Below, piece after piece: positions 1-11,400 of a stretch of 21,296 nt of DNA; the stretch's first letter is position 1, and the number at the start of each line of letters is the position of its first letter. Origin of the DNA: Paramacrobiotus richtersi (taxonomy: Eukaryota > Tardigrada > Eutardigrada > Parachela > Macrobiotidae). Position numbers and translations under genes: made by a program. The DNA lies in contig JAQGAU010001123.1 in assembly GCA_034698045.1 (NCBI GenBank), forward strand, positions 1 to 21,296. The letters are read 5' to 3'. Below the pieces are notes generated by a model. That model had not been told where the DNA came from. It was given only the letters and a program-made list of their open reading frames with translations, and did no database searches.

Positions 1-6
1 TAATAG

Positions 7-580
7 GTCGTCAGTGGACTTCCGGTAGAAAACGCCGGTGAACATGTTCACACAATGGCCGCTCTGGCTTTAGAAGTACGGGATGACTTTGAGAAAGCGT
101 TTATGATAGAGGGACTGCGGGTGAAAGCGGGCCTTCACAGCGGTACGCTGATAAACTGGAAGTGTTCATTTCGTATTACGGAATACAATATTAACTCGCG
201 TTTTTGCATTGTAGGAGCTTGCGCAGCAGGTGTTGTGGGAACAGCGCGACCACGGTATTCTGTGTACGTACCCTAACGAAAAGTGTGCAAATGGTGCTCA
301 GTGTCACAGCTGGTGGCTTAATGCAGTGTGGGCTTGTAGGTTTGGTGATTCCGTCAGTCTTACGTCCAGTTTGGCTTGTTCAAGCAAACCAGGAAGAATT
401 CACATAAGCTATGCAACAGAGGCTCTGCTGACTTCTGACGCTGGTTATCAGATTCTTCCACGCGGAATGACTTATCTAAAGGTAATTAGAAAGACCACAA
501 CACTGGTCACTGCGTGAGTTAAGGTTAAATGTTTTTTTCAGGGCGTCGGGTCGATTATGACATTCTGGCTTGATGGATGA
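7..580 (+). CDS. Gene A: receptor guanylate cyclase, 3' end only (cyclase domain C-terminal half)
   Basis: Four terminal exons of a membrane guanylate cyclase, the enzyme that makes cGMP from GTP: 7-142, 215-263, 340-481 and 542-580 (TGA stop). The first six window bases end in an AG acceptor, so the gene begins upstream. All junctions are GT-AG, phases close, and 121 residues are visible. Motifs in order are VVSGLPVENAGEHVH, LRVKAGLHSG, AGVVGTARPRYSVFGDSV, then GVGSIMTFWLDG at the end, matching the C-terminal half of the class III cyclase domain. Key residues differ from the family: PRYC reads PRYS (guanine-recognising Cys lost), and NTASR reads SLTSS, so both the Asn and the transition-state Arg are Ser. 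KGKG reads KGVG. The metal-binding residues lie before the window. Exon sizes 136/49/142/39 equal those of gene B, its closest relative here. Family assignment is firm; activity as a homodimer looks unlikely. Confidence 0.9.
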
Positions 581-2594
581 ATTTTAGGCAATGTCTAGAA
601 AAACAATTGTCTTATGCAGATCGTGCGCGATCGATAAGCAAACACAAAACACAAATGCTGTATAAACCGGCTAAAAGCCGTAAAATTTTATTAAGTTGAT
701 TTTATATTATTTAGTTATTTATGGCCGTTTTTTCTTTCATCGTTGGTGTAACTATTCGATTTGAACTGCACTGCAATGCTGAGAAAAAAATTAAAACATT
801 CAACCCCGATACTATAGTTTGCTTTCCTTGTTGTTTCTAAAACATTTGCGTTGGCACAAGAGAAAAGTTGTGTGGTGAACAAGAACGTAACAACAAGGCG
901 TTAAGATGATGGACGTCAATTTTGGTAGAGTCCAGCCGCGTATACCCAAATTGTGTAATTTCCTGACAACCACGCCGTGATAAATCCTGTAGTTCCGACG
1001 AAGGAGAAAAAAATAAAAAGAGGCACAATAAATGCTGAAACCGGAACACGAGAGGGTGACAATAAAGGATAAAACGCAAATTCAAAAAACACGTAGTTCG
1101 CAGCAGATACGTATTAGCCGGCAATACTAAGACAAGTAGGTACAGCAGCTTATGTCACATTTTTTACGGCTCTCGGGATATTGCACCATTCCCTCCAATG
1201 TTTTGTCAATGGTGAAATATCCCGCGATCCGTAAAAAATGTAACATAAGCTGCTGTACTTGTCGAAGTACATAAGAAACAGATGTGATTTTGTCACAATT
1301 TTTGAAATAAAATCAGATGCTTTTCCGTACAGTTCAGGTCCATCCCAGGAATGACATGTAATGCATTACCGGAAATTTTTTAGCGATCAGTATGCACTGG
1401 GAGGTCACCTTGGTTCTATAAGGCAGTCACACGTTCTACGCTAGATCCGTGGGCACAGAGAGCAGACAGGCCGTTGTCGATACTGCCACCAATGGAAATG
1501 GACGCTGCAGAGGCCGGTCGGCGGAGCGCGTATGACCTGCAACACAATTAACGCCAGAAGCAAGAGCTCAACAGCGCAACATAAATATTACTCCAAGAGG
1601 AGGAATCCCAAAGTGCAGCTTAGATATAAGTGCACACGTGATTGCTTGACTATGCTGATCTGAACGCAATATCCCAGTGACTCACGGACAGCCTTCCATG
1701 GTAATCTGTTTCATCGCTGCCCAGAGGAGGAATTTTTAAAAATAAACACTAGCAATTTTCGGCTCTTTCGCGTAATCCCATTTGCTCTTGGCTCGACAAT
1801 AACAGAACAGCAATCAACCAAAAACTACGATAATTGCACCAGAATCGCTCTTTCGAAAGTGATTTTATTGCACTTTAGCAACTTAAAGTATGAGACTTCC
1901 AGCACAAATCGCTGTAAAACATAATCTCAAGATGCTTTACCTGTTCATTCTGCGGAATCTTGGATCGACAAAGAAAGTATATTTTGTTCTCACTTTTCCA
2001 GTTTTCCCTGAATTTCTTTTAGAGAAACATAACTACACAGCTTAACTTAATTTTTTAATCGTTCAGAAATGTCAAGGAAATGGCGCAGGTGTAACTCTAC
2101 GTTGTAGCATAGCCGCAGGGATAGTATCGTAAGCGTAAGTGATTCCTCTACCTGGATGACATGCCTGCGTGGTTAGTGAATGTTCGAACCCTCCGGTTAT
2201 CCCTATACTCGCTGGGATATTGTATCGTACCTTTTTTTTCAGGAATACGGGTTCGTTTCGAGATTAGGCTGCATAATACATTAAAATAATCATTCCCCGC
2301 TAATTAGTGATTCTGCGCAGCACATGTGCTTAAATCCAGGAGTACACTATTTTTGAATTACTGCGCTTTTGTGCGATTCAGTCTCTATGAAGGAAAGGCT
2401 AATATGTATAGAATGCGGATATCCCACCTCGTGACTTAATCAATACCGTGCATCTTCTTGAAAAATTAATTAGAATCCGACTATCCGAGCCAGATTACCT
2501 ATTTGGTTAAACGATTTAAACAGGAACCACCCTGGGTGTATTCCGCGATTGATCGCAGTAGTGTTGTCATTCTCACGGTTGTGTATCGAGCATA
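581..2594. other. Intergenic spacer between genes A and B
   Basis: About 2 kb between the stop of A and the start of B. I see no convincing exon. Two AATAAA hexamers at 1012-1017 and 1027-1032 could serve as distant poly(A) signals for A, but they lie over 430 nt past the stop. The only clear structure is the inverted repeat at 1131-1263. No convincing TATA box precedes gene B. Confidence 0.6.
1131..1263. repeat. Foldback inverted repeat (MITE-like), 133 bp
   Basis: The left arm (about 1131-1190) and right arm (about 1208-1263) are reverse complements over about 56 nt, with four substitutions and one 4-nt indel (GGTA, left arm only). They enclose a loop of about 17 nt. Both outer ends read GACAAGTA inward. 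The arms include the 20-mer ACAGCAGCTTATGTCACATT or its one-mismatch partner. No target-site duplication is obvious. There is no coding capacity and no second copy in this window. It is best explained as a small non-autonomous foldback DNA element. The high arm identity suggests recent origin or conversion. A structured RNA is a less likely alternative. Confidence 0.75.
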
Positions 2595-5500
2595 ATGTTA
2601 GCCCCACGCTGCTTAAGTATATTAATCATATGCGCCGTATCAACTGTCATAAATGGCGTTTTGAATGTGACCATCATGGTCTACGGGATGTGGAAACCGC
2701 CATACTTGCAGTGTCTGGCGTATACAGCGCCGGGTTTCGAGATGGGCGCAGCAGCGGTTAATAAGCTTTATGGGGATACTTTGTACTTTGATCTGCAGTT
2801 TGTTGCTTCAAAGAATGTTGCATACTGTCCCGATATCTCGGCAAACTTTTATCAGATTGCGGAAAGATATTATGACATGGCGGATGAGGAGATGGGCAGC
2901 TTGGCTGTCTTTTATCCAGGTTTGTTAGTGTTCTGCAGATACTGGTTTCCGTGTAGTTAATCGCGCTTTCAACAGCCAGCTTATGATATAGCCAGCTTAT
3001 CAGCTTACGATGTAAATATGGATAAAAACAAAAAGTTCAGAAACTGGGAGGACGTCGGATAATCTTCGGGGAGAGATTAATTGCTTCATTAGAAACGTCA
3101 AACGATCATCAGCGCCCTCATTCCAACAAACATTTTACAAGTCTTAAGTCACTCTTAACCCGGGTTTATTTTGTTCGAAAATGATACCGAACAATATATC
3201 CCATGAAACAATAAAAAATTATGTTTTCGGGTCCATCACGTTAATTGATATCTGCTAGTTCGCCAAAGCGATTGAATTTTACAGGGTGTGATGCTTCCAC
3301 AACATTGGCGGATTTCGGACGAGGTGGGTAATCTTTATTTCACTTGGAGTGATCTTTAATTAGCAGTCCGGGGTTCGATTGACTCTTTGACAATTACAGA
3401 GCGGAATATTCTGGCAGTTAACACGTAAGCTATAACGATCACGAGACAACACGGAGTAAATCCATTAGATCTCTACCAAATAAGCTAATTTTCCCCAGTG
3501 GGACGACCTTTTCCAACCTACGCAATCGCACCATTTATCCTACAACGGTTGTTCTCGGAGCGTATCAGTACGAAATTTACGGTGTGATGATGGGTAAGCT
3601 GACCGCTGCTTACAACTGGACCAGCATCGCCATCGTCTACGACGTTTCGGGGATCGCGCTGGCCCATCTGTTGGTTGCGCAAGAGATCCGGCGATACATG
3701 CGTAAGGCGTACGACCATGTCGATGTCCATGCGTTCCCGGTGGACACCAGGGAAAACGTTAGTTTTCAAGCAATTATTACGGAAATCTCCGTTTTTGCAA
3801 GAGGTATTTGTTAGTTTCACGTGGCCCTGCGAAAATTACGGAATTTTGTTTTCTGTAGTCATTGTACTGGCCCTCCCTGTTAACGATGTGGAGAAATTCC
3901 TGGTGAGCCATTAAGTGCTTTGTTGGCTTACAGTCTTATTGTATTATTTATTTTTTATAAACTACAATTTCAAAAATTAATGCCCAATTTTGATTGTACT
4001 ATATTTAAAATTTTTAAAACTTATTTATTTATTATGATTTTTACTGTTTTGTTATATCACCTTGTTTCTTCGCAGGTGGCTTTTACGGAATCCGGGGAGT
4101 CCAGAGAAGAATACGTACGAGCACATGGCTCCCATCCGGAAATGCGCACTAAACGTTAATTGTTATGATGCTCATCTTAGGTTCGCATCTGCATCGATTT
4201 TATTGGAATTATTGGGAGTGTGTTATCACGGTTGCAGCTTTATTCCTTCAACAGCTCTGATGTACAGTAATTGACCTTTATCGTCTAATGATTCCGATAA
4301 TTAAACATCGCGTTTTTGCAGGTTGTCACGGCACTGTGGCAGTCAGTGTTTGTGGTATCGATCTGTTGGGAACATGATGATTTGGAACTAATTAAAATGA
4401 AAAGAGCGATGAAAGAGGAGACACGGAGCGTATATAACGCAACGTTCCCTAATAACGGCGAGGTAATACCTTTTACCTGGATGGTTAGATACCACCACTG
4501 GGAATGGATCTTCTGTTTTTCTGTTTAGCCCGGTGAACATGTTATCACGGCGTATGCTTCACTACTTCTGTACGCTCAAGTGAGAGAAAATGTGCCCGTT
4601 TAATGTTCTTGTTGTGCGGCATTCTTAAAAGATCCTTTATAGGTGCTTAACGAAACAATCACCGCGGGAGACGACCCACGTGACGGGGCATTGATCGGCC
4701 GAGCCATGCTGAATCGCACGTTCACCTTCCCTACTGTGGGCAGCCTGTACATTGATAAAGACGGCGAGCGGCAGAATACCATCTGTTTATACAGCTTCCA
4801 ACCGGAACTGCATAGATTTGAAGTAAAGCATGTTATTACGAATAAAACCAGTTACAAAATGACAGCACCAGAGTTTTTTCTCTAATTTCGGGCCGTGCGA
4901 ATTCAGCAGCCTGATATTCAAAAGAATGGAATGTGTTAGCACAAGGCGGTTGTTAATTGTAGAAAGTGCGGTACTTTGACAGTGCAATGCAAACGCTACA
5001 TTATGCTTCGAATGTCACCATGAACTGGGGAACAGGAGAGAATCTTCCGCCACCAAACGAGCCGAAATGTGGGTTCCAAAAGGATAAGCCCCCTTGCTCA
5101 ACCACGGGTAAGAGAATCCCGGAATGTAAACATATTTATGCAAAACTGCTAGGTTTTGCCTGTAGGTAAATCCACGTGGGATGGCATCATTTCTGGAACA
5201 GTTTTCGTTGCCGTGGGACTTTTCTGTGCCATAGCGGCAGCCTTGTAAGTTTTCTTCTCAACTATTCATAAACAGGAAGATGATGATCTAAAGGTCATTA
5301 AGGAGTGTGCTCTCGTTTTGCAGGAGGATTCGAAAGCCGACACCGGACGAAAACTGGTGGGTGGTAGATCTGCATTACCTGAGCCGGGCGGTGGAATCTG
5401 GTAGCAGCGAGGTAAATCCAAGATCGTTTCCTAGAAGTTTTCATGTCGAAGGTGTTCTTGCTAGCAGATTTCTGGACGAAGTCATCCTTACTCGTGTAAA

Positions 5501-7976
5501 TCCAATGTCCTAATCAATGCCGCAATGAACTACCAGGGAAAGCCAGTGTGGGCAAAAGTCGTGCAAGTTAGTCGGCGAACTGCTATGAACCACTCGCAGC
5601 ATGGAATGGCCAGTGTCAGTCCTGGGTTCCGCGTTCTGCTATCCGAGGTAAACAAGTACTGTGTGCTTTGGTATCTCACAATTGTGAACTATGTCTAAAG
5701 ATATTCGTGTAGAATCCATTGCCTACTGTAGATCCGAGCTCTGGCAGTGCGATGCCCGAAAATCAATCCGCTTGTTGGTATCGGAATCGCGCCTATTCGT
5801 CTAACGTATCTTACAGCTTTTTGCCAACGAGGAAACGTCGGGGATTTAGTCGATGAAGTATCACTGGACTGGGGACTGAAGTGCTCCCTGATTGCTGATC
5901 TTGTTGAGGTATGTAACCATATGTGTTGCCGATATTTGGTCGGGAAACAGGAGCCTGAAATATCGCTAGATGTTACAAAAATAACACAATACCATTTTAG
6001 ACAAAATCCAAGATAATCACATCATAATGTTCTCTTGGCTTCTAATGTGTAACTTTTCAGAAGTTCTACTTAGTAATGCTACGGCTGAAAAGTTCACGTT
6101 TTGACGCCGATAGGCACATTAAACGCAGATGAAATAGCTATGTAGGCGTTGCCGTGTGCAGATGATAATTTATGCTGTGGACTTCGTCTGACCTTTTTGT
6201 AGGGTGTTTCTGCGATTCATAGGACAGTTATTCGCCGTCACGGCCATCTTCGTCCATCAAAATGCCTCATTGACAGCCGACTTGTACTAAAGATTAATGA
6301 AGTTGGATTATACGACACCCTCAGCGAACTGCAAGTCGAAGTGATCAATCCCAAGAATTTCGAAGCCATTGGACAGTCCCTGCACAATGCGTGGGTAGCA
6401 CCCGAACTGCGGATCAGTCTTATTCAAAGCGCGACATTTTCTTCTATTGCACCTAATGCCGAGCCGTCGGCCGATGTGTATGCTGTGGGAGGACTGATAA
6501 GTTATATACTACAAGGCCACAGATTGCAGAAAGGTGGGTGGCTGTTTGTCATTTCCTACAAGATTTCAGTGATATATTGTCAAAACTACATTACTCTCGA
6601 CCTTTTTGTAATTAAACGTTCTCGAAAAGTTTCTTTGGAAAATTACTCACTACACTTTGCTGTTGCTCAGACAAAGAAATTCACTTTCTGGCTAAATGTA
6701 TGCAGCAGTCGCTAACTGCCTGATTAATGATTTAGATGAAACATTATTGGACTTTGCTCAATCGAGTATACCTGGAATTCCACCCATTGCTGTTCCGGTT
6801 TTAACGACAGTTTTATACGAATGCCGCAACGCCTATCCGATAGACCGACCCAATATCTGGCAGGTAAAAATGGAAATTGACCGAGTAATAGAAAGACGCG
6901 GGAACCTACTGGAAGGACTAATCAAGCGTTTAGAAGATTACGCTGTACAACTGGAGAACGCCGTAGCTCTCCGCACGATGACCCTCAAACATGAAATGGA
7001 CAAGTGTGATTCGCTATTAGGAGAGATGTTACCACGGTAAAACGCACTGGTTCACGTGGAATAAAATCGCTGGATAAATAAGTGTATGATTTACAATGTA
7101 GGAGCGTACTTGTGCAGTTGCGGATTGGTCACCCTGTACAGCCGCAGCTGTTCCATTCTGTCACGATCCTTATGACATACGTCGCTGGGTTCGATGAATT
7201 TGTATTAAAGTTCCAGTCCAGTCCACTGGAGATTGTCATGTTTCTCAATAGCATGTTCACATTGTTCGACGCGACTTTTGCCAAGTTCCAGTGCTATAAA
7301 GTGGAAACCATAACGGATAGTTGCTTGGTACGTGAACACAGTCAAACTTACGTATGACGAAAACTATACTATACATGTGTGGCTACTGCTAATTTATTAG
7401 GTAATCAGCGGACTTCCTGTAGAAAATGCCGAAGAACACGTCCACATAATGGCCGGATTGGCTCTGGAAATACGGAATAACTTTTCCAGAGGGTTTGCAG
7501 CTGAACTTCTGCGACTAAAAGCCGGTCTCCACAGTGGTACGTTGTTCTTTCCTTTCTCCGAATAACAGACCAGTTAGTGTCGGGTTTCATTACAGGATCT
7601 TGCGCGGCCGGTGTGGTTGGCACCGCCCGCCCACGTTACTGTGTGTATGTAATCGGTCATTTTCAGTTTATTTAGCTTACATTTAGTTTATTATTTGGAC
7701 TGTCCCTTCAATGGTACAGCAAGTTTCTTTTTAGATTTGGTGATTCAGTAAACGTCACATCCAGGTTGGCTGGTTCCAGCAAACCTGGAAAGGTGCACAT
7801 CAGTTATGCCACAGAGGCTGTGCTGAGCTCTGACTCCGGATATAAAATCCAACCGCGCGGCATGACATACCTCAAGGTAATCTTGATAATACAAATCAGA
7901 CTCTTCGAATGTCCTAACACTATGTCTACGAATGTAGGGAGTGGGATCAATCATGACATTTTGGCTCGAAGGATAA
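2595..7976 (+). CDS. Gene B: complete receptor guanylate cyclase (19 exons, ~999 aa)
   Basis: Exons: 2595-2919, 3285-3327, 3499-3796, 4076-4114, 4322-4462, 4529-4579, 4643-4822, 4963-5107, 5166-5244, 5324-5411, 5468-5647, 5732-5908, 6203-6533, 6706-7036, 7102-7327, 7401-7536, 7596-7644, 7735-7876, 7938-7976. The ATG precedes a signal peptide, then an ANF-receptor ligand domain (to about residue 395; LNVTIMVYGMW, AYASLLLYAQVLNET), the juxtamembrane Cys motif PPPNEPKCGF, and a TM helix (about 414-434, IISGTVFVAVGLFCAIAAA). The pseudokinase (about 490-740) has VWAKVV, FCQRGNVGDLV, and HGHLRPSKCLI in place of HRD. A coiled-coil linker (LEDYAVQLENAVALR) leads to the cyclase (about 803-999). The Glu of KVET, the Asp of ITDS, PRYC and NVTSR are kept, but the first metal Asp is gone: FSDIVGF reads MTYVAGF. 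KGKG reads KGVG. Phases close only if exon 3 uses a GC donor at 3797; that junction and exon 4 are the weakest part. Likely an orphan or sensory receptor. Confidence 0.88.
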
Positions 7977-8402
7977 AGAATCTCCGATTATAGTGTTGTA
8001 TGGCACATGTGAAAATTATGTTAACTTCCAAATTTATCTGTTGAGCTTTATCTACGTTCATGTCAGTTAAATCTACGCATACATGTTACTTGAAAGGTGA
8101 CTATATAATATGTTATGTCGGACCGGAAGGCTATTTTTGAGTGGGCTTGTCAACGTTACCGAAGTTGTTCGGTTTTTGAGTTTTGTTGCGACATTAAGAC
8201 AAATCGGAACGACGGTATTTATATCAACAAATTTCTCATGAACGAAAGACAAGACACTCGTTAAAGAAAGCGGTATAGTATAATCTTTACAAAAGCACAA
8301 GTATGTGCTGTCAAATCGTTTTATAAATAATTAATGATTGCCAACGCCCACCTAAAAGAGCAACTTTTTGAGCTAATTACATGTAACGTATCGTAAAACC
8401 AG
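7977..8402. other. Convergent intergenic region between genes B and C
   Basis: A gap of 426 bp separates the stop codons of B (+) and C (-), so it holds both 3' UTRs. I found no canonical AATAAA on either strand and no credible coding sequence; the small open frames here have no family signature. Each gene may use a variant poly(A) signal. Confidence 0.6.
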
Positions 8403-11400
8403 CTAATTATTAAGATTCGATTGCACCATTAAAATTCCAGAATCACCACCTGATTCAAGCCAAAACGTTGTCATTTCGCCCTTGCCCTAAAATGGAAAAT
8501 CGATTTCCGGTGAGGTTTGACAGATATCAGTTGTTAAGCAAAACGGTTACTGCAGTCAGCATAAATTACTTTAACTACAACCATCCCACGCGGCACGAAA
8601 CAAAGGACACTGGCATGCTCGGCGAGAAGCTGGACGGTATCGCTCACATGGATTTTTCCAGCTGCAAATAGCCAGTTTTGTTAGCAGGACACTGCAGTCG
8701 GTGCTAACGCTACAGCTCGCACTTTTAGTACATAATATAAAAATTACGCTGCAAAAGTTGCATAACGCACGTTACAGCAAATATCTCACCTTCCCCGTTG
8801 GTTTCCATTCGGCTAGCCGTATTGACGGTGTCTCCAAATCTGATCCCGTAAACAAGTTGTATTCGTGATGAAATACTAAAGAACCTAGTTAGTGCGCGCT
8901 TACAGGCAATATCGCGGCATTTTGCTTCCAATAACATCCGCAACAACTGGACCTTTTAAATACATCACAGTCCTTGGGATACACAGTACGCGCAGACTAT
9001 GTTAATCACAGAAGAGTTACCAGAGTTTATGCCAATTCTAGCGGTAAGCCGGTAGGAAGCAAGGCACATTGTGGCCGCAGATAATAAACGAAGCGCCAAG
9101 TGACACAACACTTCGGCGTGCTGGAATCCGTTCCGCATGGGCACCCCACTCGCGACCTTATTGTGATACGAACAAAATTAGTCTGAAAAGTCCGTTAACG
9201 CTTCTTTCTGCTTACCATGTATGAATCACTAATCGTCTCTACTTTGTACGCGTCAACGTGTGCAAACGTTTTATCAAATTCTGTATATACAGTGTTCAGC
9301 ATCGTGACAACATCCCACGGCGAGCATACGGATAGTAAATTTTGAAATCCAGGGATATCGCTGAATAAAATGGAGACGCTATCAAATACTTCCGGTACGA
9401 TGCTTTCTTTTGTACGGAGTTTGATAATAACGGACCTGCGAAACAGAAGAATAATATACCTTCTCAACAAGGCTCGGTGACAGAATTCTCGCAGTTGTCT
9501 TTATAATACCTTGGAAGAATCTCTGCTAACAAGCGATCCACTTTTTCTCGTTCTGCGATCAGATCCTTCGTTTTCTCCATAACAATGATTTCAAGGTCTT
9601 CATTTTGTTCCTCGATCAGATGAATTACGTAGTCAACGATATTTTTCGGCAGTTTGAATTGGTTGAACAATAGCCTGACGCGTTTTACATTTGGACGCTT
9701 AGATTGGTCTTCGTGCAGACACTGTTGAGTTAAAAGCATCCATCTCTCGTGCATTTTGGATTTTGGTGCATTCGAATCGGATCCTGCACCTTAACTTAAA
9801 TCAGTGTCACGATCTACCTACCGCACGCTTTCGGTACGTTTAATGGTAGGATAAACTCCATAACCGAACTAAATAAGCCATCAAAACTGTAACGTTACCT
9901 TTTAGTGCAAGCATCATGTTGCTGATTGTTCCAAACATGTATACGTCATCCGCTCGATAATCAGCCACTTTATCATGAAGCTTTGAAAACTGATTCACAC
10001 CCGTACGGGTCGGTAAGCACTGCGATAACTGGATGTATCCCGTTTTAGAGATTTTTGCGCTATAACGATGGTTGATAAAACATACGTCCGAACAAAAGGT
10101 TCCGTGGTATTGTAACGGTGAGGTGTGTATGTACACAAGACCCTAAAATTGATGATCGTAGTTTAGACTGCAACTTTCTAGGAATCGGATGGTGAAATTA
10201 TTAACTCTCGGCTTGTTTCAAATTTATCCTGTTAAAACAGTTCAGCAAGTGTGGCGATTTTACCTGCAGTAAATCCCACAACAAGGTTAATCGAATGGTG
10301 TCATCACGGAATACGGTGGACGTCTGGCACACCTCTTCTAAATTACCCCGCACACCAAACTCCCACACCAGCACTAATCCTCCAGAATCCCTTGATATGT
10401 TTACACCATAAAATGTTCCAACGTTTGGATGGGACAACTTCAATACCTGCGTCATAAGCAGGTGCTACATCTCCGCGCATGAACAGTTTGCACATGCTCG
10501 TATGTGCACGTGGTAGCACATGATAAACTGTTAGACCTGATTTATGTTACGGGCGCGACGTTCTCTCAACGCGGTATAAAAATTGATTAGGACAGCTAGG
10601 TATTGCTCTTACGTTCAAAATAATAACACGAAAATTCTTGTAACTCAAGATGGCGGGTTTTGATGAAGCCTGACCCAAAGTTACAGTCAAAGATCCAGTC
10701 GACTGTATTGCATTTACTTGACTGTCGTCCAAAAACAATGAAGAAAACGCTTTATCATCCGCTTTCTTCCTGTTCAAAAGAAATTTTAATGGTGACTTTG
10801 AGGGGCACAATTATTACTTCGTTGCCTGCCTGATAAAGCACCCGATTATAAAGGTCACGAAGCCAATAAACAGTAAAGCCGTCACTGGTGCGATGATCTC
10901 TGGTTGCGGGAAGGTTACAGTGGTTAATTTAGAACGGACCCCAAGTTCGTTATTTTATGTCCTTAAACGGAGAATGTTTTGTCTTTCGTACCTACTGAAA
11001 CAGCTCTGCAACTAGTCCCATCGAATCCGCAAGGCGGCACATCGGGCGGGAACGCATGATCCCTAGTCCATGCCCATAAGATAGGGCGAATAATGGAAAT
11101 AGATTTGCTGTCAGAGTCATACGTAGCAGCCACCTGCAGCTTAATTCGTTAACTTTTTCAAGTTTCTTGCGTCCTAGCTGGGGTTTAATTGATACCTGGA
11201 ACCTTCCGTCAATAACATTCAAACGCAGTATGGGTGTTGGAATAACGGTTCGTCCATTAGGGAGAAACTGTAACCGCCGGGAAGCGAGATCGTATGTGTT
11301 GTTCAACAATATTCTAATGAATTCCGCTGGCGTCAGAGTGTCCAGGCGACGGCGCAGTTGTTGTAAACCCTACAAACAAGTTCTCTGTTTGTCCGCTAAA

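Noticed and set aside
669..681. Small CGGCT-AAA-AGCCG hairpin after gene A
   Set aside because: Only five base pairs in AT-rich sequence; common by chance and not a eukaryotic terminator.
837..1124. Minus-strand open frame of 95 codons
   Set aside because: Low-complexity, Leu/Phe-rich, no splice context and no family motif; it lies over AT-rich spacer.
2165..2192. tRNA-like A-box/B-box strings (GTGGTTAGTG and GTTCGAACC)
   Set aside because: The two boxes are only a few bases apart and no acceptor or T-stem pairing can be drawn, so neither a tRNA nor a SINE head is supported.
8073..8300. Open frames on both strands between genes B and C
   Set aside because: Short, no homology seen, and the position fits overlapping 3' UTRs of convergent genes.
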